DNA from: an uncultured Lachnospiraceae bacterium
GTDB taxonomy: Bacteria; Bacillota; Clostridia; Lachnospirales; Lachnospiraceae
NCBI GenBank assembly: GCA_946633495.1
Contig: CAMPAX010000059.1
Span: forward strand, 1-11,204
Direction: 5' to 3'
DNA length: 11,204 nt
Shown here: in pieces, positions 1-5,972 of the stretch
Layout: each line of letters opens with the position of its first letter
Numbering within the stretch: position 1 is the first letter of the stretch
The notes under the pieces: model-generated
The model's input: the letters and a program-made list of their open reading frames with translations, nothing else
What the model was told of the DNA's origin: nothing
The model's database searches: none
Program-made: the position numbers and the translations under genes

Positions 1-269
1 CCTCCCTCGGTGATCCATTTCAGCTTTGTAAGTCCGTAAGCGTCACGGATCTTTGCCATCGTATCCATCCACTCCTGTACGCACACCACCAGGATGGCAT
101 CCACGTCCTCATGTTTCTGAAATGCTTCAATGGTGTATGCGATCACCGGTTTTCCCAGCACTTCAATAAACTGTTTCGGAATATCCGCTCCCACCCGGCT
201 GCCGATGCCCCCGGCCAGGATGACTGCGATATGCTGTTCACGGTTCTTCGTTTCCAACTTCTGATTCAT
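1..269 (-). CDS. IspD/TarI-family cytidylyltransferase, 3' end cut by window edge
   Basis: The first 89 residues are present; the C-terminus lies beyond the left edge. After a short polar N-terminus comes the CTP-binding loop AVILAGGIGSRVG (about residues 16-28), then the IPKQF motif, followed by V-L-G-K-P-V-I and the D-A-I-L-V-V strand. This is the start of an IspD/TarI fold, which transfers CMP from CTP to a sugar-alcohol phosphate in the cytoplasm. IspD acts on methylerythritol 4-phosphate and TarI on ribitol 5-phosphate; the N-terminus cannot separate them. Because it lies 44 bases downstream of a licD-licA-licC cluster, and tarI sits with lic genes in pneumococcus, TarI is the better inference. 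The ATG at 269 is chosen because homology begins soon after; its ribosome site is weak (GTGAAG). The family is certain, the substrate is not. Confidence 0.85.
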   Translation of the reverse strand, partial: MNQKLETKNREQHIAVILAGGIGSRVGADIPKQFIEVLGKPVIAYTIEAFQKHEDVDAILVVCVQEWMDTMAKIRDAYGLTKLKWITEG

Positions 270-313
270 CTTGTCTTCACTCGCTGTTTTTTTACACTCT
301 GACCAACCAAAAT

Positions 314-1045
314 TCATACAGTTTGGGCTATGCCGGATCTTCTGTGGATCTCCTGCGCATTCAGAAGATCATCCACTCCATCCACTTCCGTCCATGCCTG
401 TCCGGCGATATCCCTGAAAAACAGGCAGAAGTCATGGAACATGATCATCTGTACCAGACTGTCCTCAAAGAACTGGTCGTACATATTATTGTTGATCATG
501 GCATCCACTTCCTGCTTAAGCAGACGGCTGGATACCGGATCCAGCTTCGTCATGCAGCTGTATTTTGCATTGAAATTTTCCAGCTTCTTCGACATCACAA
601 GGACCTGATCATCCTTGATCACCGCATTGTAGGCTCCCGGTTTCCTGCAGGAGCTGTCCACAAGCACATAGGGGAAATCCGTAGGTTTCGTCAGATATTC
701 GGATACGATCTCATCGGAGAATACCACATCGCCGTGGACGATCGCCACATTTTCACGTTCCAGATAGTCCCGCGCAAACCAGAGGGATGCGATGGAGTTT
801 GTCACCTCATAGAAGGGGCTCATGACAAACCGGACATTCTCATCCTCCAGTTCCTTTCGGATACTGTCTGCAAGATAGCCTACAACCACAACGATCTCGG
901 CGTCCTTATCAAAATGCCGGATACTGCGCACCATGCGCTGCAGCACCGTCGTTTCCTCATCCAGCTTATAGCTGGTCTTCGGGTAATTCAGAGTCAGCGG
1001 CTGAAGATTGCTTCCTTTCCCTGCCGCCAGAATGATATATGTCAT
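314..1045 (-). CDS. licC: LicC-like nucleotidyltransferase (probable CTP:phosphocholine cytidylyltransferase)
   Basis: A 243-residue NTP-transferase-fold protein. It opens with IILAAGKGS followed by NLQPLT (residues 4-18) and a conserved P-K pair (22-23). It has a V-V-V-V-G-Y-L strand-turn (52-58), a metal-ligand-like H-G-D segment (D106), and a closing E-V-D-G-V-D-D motif (220-226) resembling the E-I-D-S-V-Q-D end of pneumococcal LicC. The family activates a phospho-compound with CTP or another NTP; beside licA and licD, phosphocholine or a similar phospho-amino alcohol is the likely substrate. The start at 1045 is preferred over the upstream in-frame ATG at 1156 because AAGAGG sits 8 bases before it, the longer start would overlap licA, and the extra 37 residues show no family similarity. 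Unusually, the loop normally reading G-x-G-[ST]-R-L has Asn for Arg. Substrate specificity is inferred from context. Confidence 0.8.
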   Translation of the reverse strand: MTYIILAAGKGSNLQPLTLNYPKTSYKLDEETTVLQRMVRSIRHFDKDAEIVVVVGYLADSIRKELEDENVRFVMSPFYEVTNSIASLWFARDYLERENVAIVHGDVVFSDEIVSEYLTKPTDFPYVLVDSSCRKPGAYNAVIKDDQVLVMSKKLENFNAKYSCMTKLDPVSSRLLKQEVDAMINNNMYDQFFEDSLVQMIMFHDFCLFFRDIAGQAWTEVDGVDDLLNAQEIHRRSGIAQTV

Positions 1046-1053
1046 ATGAACGA

Positions 1054-1059
1054 CCTCTT
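1054..1059 (-). promoter_or_regulatory. Ribosome binding site deciding the licC start
   Basis: AAGAGG on the minus strand, 8 bases before the ATG at 1045. It supports a 243-residue protein instead of the 280-residue open frame that begins at 1156 inside the end of licA. Confidence 0.7.
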
Positions 1060-1125
1060 TTCTAATTCTATATTGCCCGCTTTCATAACCAGCGGCACGC
1101 TCCTGATCAGGCCCCATGGAAAAGA

Positions 1126-2118
1126 TCAGTTCATATCCAGCATCTCCAGCCGGCATTTTTCTGCTTTTTCCAGCGCCTCATCATATTCCTTCTTATCTAC
1201 TTTCTCACCATACATCGGCAGGGCCAGCAGGGAGTAATTCTTTGCAAAATGATACCACTGTTCCTTGTGGATCCCAACCACCTGACCCTTACTCTGTTTC
1301 AGCATGGTCCAGTGCATGAAAAAGAATCCGGTGATGGCGATATATGCGTAGAAATGCCTCTTCTGTTTCTCCGTGGGCTTATGCCGGTAATAGGTAAAGA
1401 GGATCCGGTCCACCTCTTCCAGCGTATGCTGCCCTCCGCAGATATAGCTGCCGATATCGAATCCGGGATCTCCGTATCCGCCGTACTCCCAATCGATGAG
1501 GTAGATTTCTTCTTTATTGATGAGGAAATTCACATCCCGGGCATCTCCGTGGATGTTGCATTTCCGGATCCCATCCGTCTCTGCCAGTTCTCCGAGACGA
1601 TAGATACGGTCCCGGATCTCATTAAACTGCGGGAAATGTCCGTACTTCTCCGGAGGGATCTTTTCCCTGATCCCCTCTGCTTTTTTCAGGACATCAAAAT
1701 TCCACCGTACATGGCAGGGCGCCGCATGAAGTCTTCGAAACAGCATCACTGCCCGGACCATATCATTCAGATCCTTATAATTGAAATCGTAGTGCTCGAT
1801 GAACCGTCCGATCCGCCAGCCCTCATCCACGTCCATGGCCACCAGGGTAGTGTCGATCCCGGCATCCTCCACCACCTTCTGCATGATCGTCTCGCGTCCG
1901 CGATCCACCAGAGCATCCGATCCAAGTCCGGGATGCCGGTAGATGTATTTTCCTCCCCGAAGCCGGAAGGAAAGCACCACATTTGTCATCCCTGCCTGTA
2001 CCGGCACCAGTTCCTCCACATCCTCCGATCTGCAGTCAAAAACCTTGCAGATGTTGGTGATCACAATCTTTTTACTCTCTTCAGTGAACACGCCACCGGT
2101 GGTCTGAATATCAGCCAT
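1126..2118 (-). CDS. licA: Choline kinase family protein (LicA-like)
   Basis: A 330-residue cytoplasmic kinase of the choline/ethanolamine kinase and aminoglycoside phosphotransferase fold. The N-lobe has G-M-T-N-V-V (43-48), a glycine-loop equivalent, and the Y-I-Y-R-H-P-G strand (58-64). The C-lobe carries the Brenner catalytic motif H-G-D-x-x-x-x-N (H190, D192, N197) and then I-D-W-E-Y-G-G-Y-G-D-P (208-218), in which D209 is the expected metal ligand; this second motif is typical of choline kinases. The predicted reaction is ATP-dependent phosphorylation of choline, or a related amino alcohol such as ethanolamine or a methylated form, to feed the LicC-like enzyme encoded 80 bases downstream. 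The start is well supported by AAGGAGGA a few bases before ATG. Length fits bacterial LicA (roughly 290-330). The fold is clear; the exact alcohol is inferred. Confidence 0.9.
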   Translation of the reverse strand: MADIQTTGGVFTEESKKIVITNICKVFDCRSEDVEELVPVQAGMTNVVLSFRLRGGKYIYRHPGLGSDALVDRGRETIMQKVVEDAGIDTTLVAMDVDEGWRIGRFIEHYDFNYKDLNDMVRAVMLFRRLHAAPCHVRWNFDVLKKAEGIREKIPPEKYGHFPQFNEIRDRIYRLGELAETDGIRKCNIHGDARDVNFLINKEEIYLIDWEYGGYGDPGFDIGSYICGGQHTLEEVDRILFTYYRHKPTEKQKRHFYAYIAITGFFFMHWTMLKQSKGQVVGIHKEQWYHFAKNYSLLALPMYGEKVDKKEYDEALEKAEKCRLEMLDMN

Positions 2119-2133
2119 TGTTCCTCCTTGTCA

Positions 2134-2148
2134 GGATAATAGTTATCC
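2134..2148. repeat. Short perfect inverted repeat between licD and licA
   Basis: GGATAA-TAG-TTATCC is a perfect 6-bp stem with a 3-base loop, lying in the 36 bases between the licD stop and the licA ribosome site. There is no T-run after it, so it is not an intrinsic terminator. It could be a small intercistronic hairpin affecting mRNA stability or translation, or simply chance. Confidence 0.35.
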
Positions 2149-2154
2149 CTCTTC

Positions 2155-3069
2155 TCATTTTACAACATATTCCCTGTATGGTACATCCGGATCCATGATA
2201 TTCTTGTAATGGAACTCCCGATCCTTCATGGACGGAAACTCCATATAGGTATCCCCGTAAATGCTCCGCAGATACCGGTCAAAATTCACCGGAATCTCCA
2301 CTTCGATATTCTCAAACTTCCGCGTCATCAGCGGATAAAGTTCGGATTTTTGATGCATATACTGATATCTGGTATTCTTCCCGTATCCGAAAGCAACGGC
2401 ACTGAATCCATCAAACTTCGTTTTACTGTACTTCCGGCACACCAGATCAAAGCGACGACAGATCCGGATCGGATCCACCGGTTTCAACAACAAAAGAAGC
2501 AGATTCCCCAGGATCCTTTTGGGCAGCCCGCCCTTCACTTCCTGTTTCCCATAGACCTTCAGCAGGCACAGATACCGCATCAGCTGAACATGAAAAGCAA
2601 AGCGCTTGCATTTCCAGGTCTTTGCGGGATCCGGATTCCGATCCATGGGGAAAATGTCAATGTAAATCCCATTATGGCAATCCGGGTTCTCTTTGAAGGT
2701 CGGCGTAAGGCAGGTGGTGTTACAATCCACCAGACGGATCCATCCACGGAACCATTTTCCATTTTCGGTCTCCGTGGTCTGAAGGAAATACGGCTCCTTA
2801 AACTCATCCGCCAGTTTACAGAGCTTGTTATAGTCCGACCGGGACATGATGAAATCCATGTCATTGTCCCAGGGAATAAATCCACCGTGACGCACCGCTC
2901 CAAGCTGTGTTCCAAATCCTGCCACAGGGCGGATCCCATGCTTTTTGCAGACACGATACAGTTCTGCGGTCAGTTTCAGTTCTACTTCCCAGATCCGCTT
3001 CTGCTCTGCGGTCACCTTCCACTCATCCATGATTTCTTCGTTCAGATTGAACTCCGGATTCATACTCAT
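2155..3069 (-). CDS. licD: LicD family phosphotransferase
   Basis: A 304-residue protein of the LicD/fukutin-related nucleotidyltransferase-like family. These proteins move phosphocholine or a similar phospho-substituent from a CDP carrier to a surface glycan or teichoic acid. The signature is clear: GFGTQLGAVRHGGFIPWDND (51-70), followed by M-D-F and an S-R-S-D-Y helix start, with D68, D70 and D72 as likely metal ligands. The second motif G-I-Y-I-D-I-F-P-M-D (134-143) is also present. The common W-D-D-D-I-D stretch reads W-D-N-D-M-D here. A hydrophobic run of leucines near 187-196 may associate with the membrane, but no signal peptide is seen. GAGGAA lies 6 bases before the ATG at 3069; a second in-frame ATG at 3063 is possible. 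It is the first gene of the lic cluster, 36 bases ahead of licA. The acceptor is unknown. Confidence 0.9.
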   Translation of the reverse strand: MSMNPEFNLNEEIMDEWKVTAEQKRIWEVELKLTAELYRVCKKHGIRPVAGFGTQLGAVRHGGFIPWDNDMDFIMSRSDYNKLCKLADEFKEPYFLQTTETENGKWFRGWIRLVDCNTTCLTPTFKENPDCHNGIYIDIFPMDRNPDPAKTWKCKRFAFHVQLMRYLCLLKVYGKQEVKGGLPKRILGNLLLLLLKPVDPIRICRRFDLVCRKYSKTKFDGFSAVAFGYGKNTRYQYMHQKSELYPLMTRKFENIEVEIPVNFDRYLRSIYGDTYMEFPSMKDREFHYKNIMDPDVPYREYVVK

Positions 3070-3136
3070 TTTTAATTCCTCGTTCTTTCACATTCCGACG
3101 CTTTGAACCGCCGGTGATGGTAATACAGTCTTTTTT

Positions 3137-3165
3137 ATTGTACCATTTTCGGAAGTCGGATTCCA
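3137..3165 (-). promoter_or_regulatory. Predicted promoter of the lic cluster
   Basis: In the 184-base gap between feoAB and licD, the minus strand has an extended -10 element TGG-TACAAT (-10 at 3137-3142, TG motif at 3144-3145). A weak -35 TGGAAT (3160-3165) sits exactly 17 bases upstream. Transcription would begin near 3130, leaving about 60 bases of leader before licD. This suggests that the lic genes are transcribed separately from feoAB. The prediction comes from sequence alone. Confidence 0.5.
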
Positions 3166-3191
3166 CCTTTTCCTTGCATGATCTTCCGGAT

Positions 3192-3245
3192 AGCGCCCCC
3201 TTCCGGCGGTAACGTCCTGTTGCCGGCCTTTCACTCAAAGGCGCT
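3192..3245. repeat. Nested inverted repeats just after feoAB
   Basis: Directly after the feoAB stop lies a compact palindromic region. AGCGCC (3192-3197) pairs with GGCGCT (3240-3245), CCGGC (3203-3207) pairs with GCCGG (3222-3226), and GCCTTT (3226-3231) pairs with AAAGGC (3237-3242) around a 5-base loop. The last hairpin competes with the others. No U-tract follows on the minus strand, so a standard intrinsic terminator is not supported. It may stabilise the mRNA end or help factor-dependent termination ahead of the lic promoter. Confidence 0.4.
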
Positions 3246-3253
3246 CCCGTAAT

Positions 3254-5707
3254 CTATGCAAAAAGATTTGATACCGAATATACAAGAAATGCCACGATCC
3301 ACGCCACCACACACTGAAGTGCCACCATGGACACCGCCCATTTCCTGCCCAGCTCCCGCTTCACGGATGCAATGGCCGCAACACAGGGAGTATAGAGCAG
3401 ACAGAACGCAAGAAGCGACATGCCCGCCGCCGGTGCGATGATGGAAAGAAGCGGAGCTCCCATAAGCAGAACCTGCAAGGTGGAGACCACACTTTCCTTT
3501 GCCATAAAGCCTGTGATCAGCGCTGTAACGATCCGCCAGTCGCCAAAGCCCAGCGGGGTAAAAACCGGCGTGATCCAGCCGGAGATCTTCGTCAGAATGC
3601 TTTCACTCTTCGGAACCATGCTCAGTCTGAAATCAAAGGAGCTGAGGAACCAGATCACGATCGTGGCAATGAAGATCACGGTAAAGGCACGTACCAGAAA
3701 GTCTCTCGCCTTCTCCCAGATCAGCCGGAGGACATTCATGATCCCCGGCAGCCGGTAATTCGGAAGTTCCATCACAAAGGGTACCGCTTCGCCGCGAAGC
3801 ACGGTTTTCTTGGACACCAGTGCCATTATGATCCCCATCAGGATACCGAAGCAGTAGACACAGGTAATGATGAGTCCGCCATGCCCCGGGAACAAAGAGG
3901 ATATGATGAATCCGTAAATGGGCAGCTTTGCCGTACAGCTCATGAACGGGATCAGCAAAATGGTGAGCTTCCGGTCCCGTTCCGAGGGAAGGGTCCGGCT
4001 GGCCATGATCCCCGGAACCGAACATCCGAAGCCGATCAGCATGGGAACGATACTTCTCCCCGAAAGTCCCAGCCGGCGGAGTGGTTTATCCGTTACAAAC
4101 GCCACGCGCGCCATATAACCCGTATCTTCCAGAAGTGAAAGGAAGAAGAAAAGCACAAGTATGATGGGCATAAAGGAAAGGACTGTTCCAACCCCCGGCA
4201 GGATTCCTTCCGTCACCAGAGAATGGATCACCTCATTTACATTCATGGAAACCATGAGCTGGTCGATCTTGCCGGACACAAAATCGATTCCCTGCTCCAT
4301 CAGCCCCTGCAGCCAGGCTCCGATCACATTGAATGTCAGCACAAAGATCAGTGCCATGATACCGATAAATGCAGGGAGCGCCGTATAACGCCCGGTAAGG
4401 ATCCGGTCGATCTTCTCGCTTCGCTCTCTTTCTTTGCTCTGCACCGGTTTCACCACCGATGCCCGTACCACCTTCTCGATAAAGGAGAAACGCATATCGG
4501 CGATGGCTGCGGCCCGGTCCAGGCCACGTTCTTCCTCCATCTGGAGGATGATGTGTTCCACCGTTTCCTGCTCATTCTGTGTAAGCCGGAGGGAACGGAT
4601 CACCCGGGAATCCCCTTCGATCACCTTATTTGCCGCAAACCGTACCGGAAGCTTTGCCCGGACCGCGTGATCTTCGATCAGATGCATGATGGCGTGCAGG
4701 CATCGGTGTACCGCGCCGCCATGATCTTCTTCGTCACAGAAATCCCTGTCTCCCGGACTTTCCTGATATTTCGCCACGTGAATGGCATGATCCACAAGCT
4801 CATCGACGCCTTCATTTTTTGAAGCGGTGATGGGAATGACCGGGATGCCCAGCATTTCCTCCATCACGTTGATTCGGATGGAGCCGCCGTTCCCCCGGAG
4901 CTCATCCATCATATTCACAGCCAGCACGATGGGAACATCCAGTTCCATCAGCTGCATGGTAAGATACAGATTCCGCTCGATATTGGTAGCATCGACGATA
5001 TTGATGATCCCCCTGGGGTTTTCCCTGAGGATATACTGTCTGGATACGATCTCCTCACTGGTATAGGGAGACAGAGAATAAATACCCGGCAGATCCACCA
5101 CTTCGGTATTCGGATGGTTCCGGATGGCGCCGCTTTTTCTGCTGACGGTAACGCCGGGGAAATTTCCCACATGCTGATTGGATCCGGTGAGCTGGTTGAA
5201 CAGCGTGGTCTTGCCGCAATTCTGATTTCCCGCAAGAGCAAAGGTAAGCTTCGTTCCTTCCGGCAGCGGGTTCTCCGTGGCCGGGTCATGAAAGATGCCT
5301 CCCTCCCCATAGCCGGGATGGTGGATCCGGACCTCTGTCTTTTTACTCTTCCCTAAGTTTCTTCCGGATCCTTTTTCAGATTTCTTTTTCAGAGACGATT
5401 CGCTTTCCGAAGCCTTTGCGGAGCTTCGCGAGGCATTCGGTTCTTCCACCAGGATCCCTGTTGTTCCGGACGTATCCCGAATGGATTTTTCCGCAATCTC
5501 GATCTTCTCCGCATCTGACACCCGAAGGGTCAGTTCATAGCCGTGGAGCATGAATTCCATGGGGTCCCCCATGGGTGCATATTTAATAAATGCAATCTCC
5601 GCTCCCGGGATCACTCCCATATCAAGAAAATGCTGGCGCAGCGCTCCCTCTCCGCCAACAGCTACGATCCTTGCCGTTTTTCCAGTTTCCAAATCACGTA
5701 ATGTCAT
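3254..5707 (-). CDS. feoB: Fused ferrous iron transporter FeoA-FeoB
   Basis: This 817-residue inner-membrane protein imports Fe(II). Residues 1-71 form a FeoA (SH3-like) domain with the family's H-F-L-D-M-G-V-I-P-G turn. Residues 72-150 are a Ser/Lys/Glu-rich linker. The G domain follows: G1 GNQNCGKTT (160-168), G2 T187, G3 DLPG (205-208), G4 NMMD (265-268), G5 T-A-S (294-296). The membrane part spans about 440-815 with the conserved FeoB cysteine motifs G-C-S-V-P (C562), S-C-T-A-K-L-P (C591) and Y-T-P-C (C775). Many bacteria encode FeoA and FeoB separately; here they are one chain. The start at 5707 has CGGAGA 5 bases before it, and the FeoA domain begins at once. The frame stays open for 60 codons further upstream through a repeat array but shows no start codon. 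feoAB is flanked by its own predicted promoter and by hairpins after the stop. Confidence 0.95.
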   Translation of the reverse strand: MTLRDLETGKTARIVAVGGEGALRQHFLDMGVIPGAEIAFIKYAPMGDPMEFMLHGYELTLRVSDAEKIEIAEKSIRDTSGTTGILVEEPNASRSSAKASESESSLKKKSEKGSGRNLGKSKKTEVRIHHPGYGEGGIFHDPATENPLPEGTKLTFALAGNQNCGKTTLFNQLTGSNQHVGNFPGVTVSRKSGAIRNHPNTEVVDLPGIYSLSPYTSEEIVSRQYILRENPRGIINIVDATNIERNLYLTMQLMELDVPIVLAVNMMDELRGNGGSIRINVMEEMLGIPVIPITASKNEGVDELVDHAIHVAKYQESPGDRDFCDEEDHGGAVHRCLHAIMHLIEDHAVRAKLPVRFAANKVIEGDSRVIRSLRLTQNEQETVEHIILQMEEERGLDRAAAIADMRFSFIEKVVRASVVKPVQSKERERSEKIDRILTGRYTALPAFIGIMALIFVLTFNVIGAWLQGLMEQGIDFVSGKIDQLMVSMNVNEVIHSLVTEGILPGVGTVLSFMPIILVLFFFLSLLEDTGYMARVAFVTDKPLRRLGLSGRSIVPMLIGFGCSVPGIMASRTLPSERDRKLTILLIPFMSCTAKLPIYGFIISSLFPGHGGLIITCVYCFGILMGIIMALVSKKTVLRGEAVPFVMELPNYRLPGIMNVLRLIWEKARDFLVRAFTVIFIATIVIWFLSSFDFRLSMVPKSESILTKISGWITPVFTPLGFGDWRIVTALITGFMAKESVVSTLQVLLMGAPLLSIIAPAAGMSLLAFCLLYTPCVAAIASVKRELGRKWAVSMVALQCVVAWIVAFLVYSVSNLFA

Positions 5708-5769
5708 GTCGTCTCCGAAAAAATCCCAGATTCCGCTTCGCTCCTCTGAGACGTTGATGTCCTTATTTC

Positions 5770-5889
5770 GATCATGTGCCTGTTGATTATTTGTCGAATG
5801 ATCATTTGTCGATTGATCATTTGCCGATTGATCATTTACCGATTGATCATTTACCGATTGATCATTTGCCGAATGACTATGTGTCCGTC
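5770..5889. repeat. Eight tandem 15-bp repeats in the feoAB leader
   Basis: Plus-strand unit GATCATTTRCCGATT. Copies start at 5770, 5785, 5800, 5815, 5830, 5845, 5860 and 5875. Those at 5830 and 5845 are identical, the inner ones differ by one to three bases, and the two outer ones are degenerate. Five junctions create the palindrome TGATCA, each exactly 15 bp from the next (first bases 5799, 5814, 5829, 5844, 5859). The array lies between the predicted feoAB promoter and the feoAB start codon, so it would be in the mRNA leader. On the minus strand it reads as N-D-Q-S-x pentapeptides in the FeoAB frame. The function is unknown; candidates are a multi-site operator, a structured leader or a variable-number repeat. 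Confidence 0.9.
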
Positions 5890-5902
5890 ATGTATCAAAA
5901 GT

Positions 5903-5931
5903 ATTTTACAACGAAACACCTGTTTTTTCCA
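5903..5931 (-). promoter_or_regulatory. Predicted feoAB promoter
   Basis: On the minus strand TAAAAT (5903-5908) would be the -10 and TGGAAA (5926-5931) the -35, with exactly 17 bases between them. The start of transcription would fall near 5896, giving a leader of about 190 bases that contains the 15-bp repeat array. The -35 matches four of six consensus bases, and the last base of the -35 overlaps an inverted repeat. The geometry matches the predicted lic promoter, which raises confidence slightly. Confidence 0.45.
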
Positions 5932-5951
5932 CACGAAAACACTCCTCGTGT
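5931..5951. repeat. Inverted repeat between mogA and the feoAB promoter
   Basis: ACACGA (5931-5936) and TCGTGT (5946-5951) are perfect inverted copies separated by 9 bases, with one base overlapping the predicted -35 box. No T-run follows on the minus strand, so it does not look like an intrinsic terminator for the upstream gene. It could be an operator for an iron- or metal-responsive regulator. It does not resemble a classical Fur box. Confidence 0.4.
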
Positions 5952-5972
5952 CAGCGCTCACTCTCGGTTCCG

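Noticed and set aside
323..1237. 304-codon plus-strand open frame opposite licC
   Set aside because: It is antisense to a gene with clear family motifs, and its His/Ile-rich composition is that of an antisense shadow.
2209..3075. 288-codon plus-strand open frame opposite licD
   Set aside because: It covers licD almost exactly in antisense and shows no recognisable motif; licD has the full family signature.
3226..3242. Hairpin GCCTTT/AAAGGC as an intrinsic terminator of feoAB
   Set aside because: No U-tract follows on the minus strand, so only an inverted repeat is reported.
5770..5889. CRISPR array
   Set aside because: The units are 15 bp and contiguous, with no unique spacers, and no cas genes are present.
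5770..5889. Fur box array controlling feoAB
   Set aside because: The units lack the GATAAT-type hexamers and the palindrome of a Fur site; TGATCA alone is not enough.
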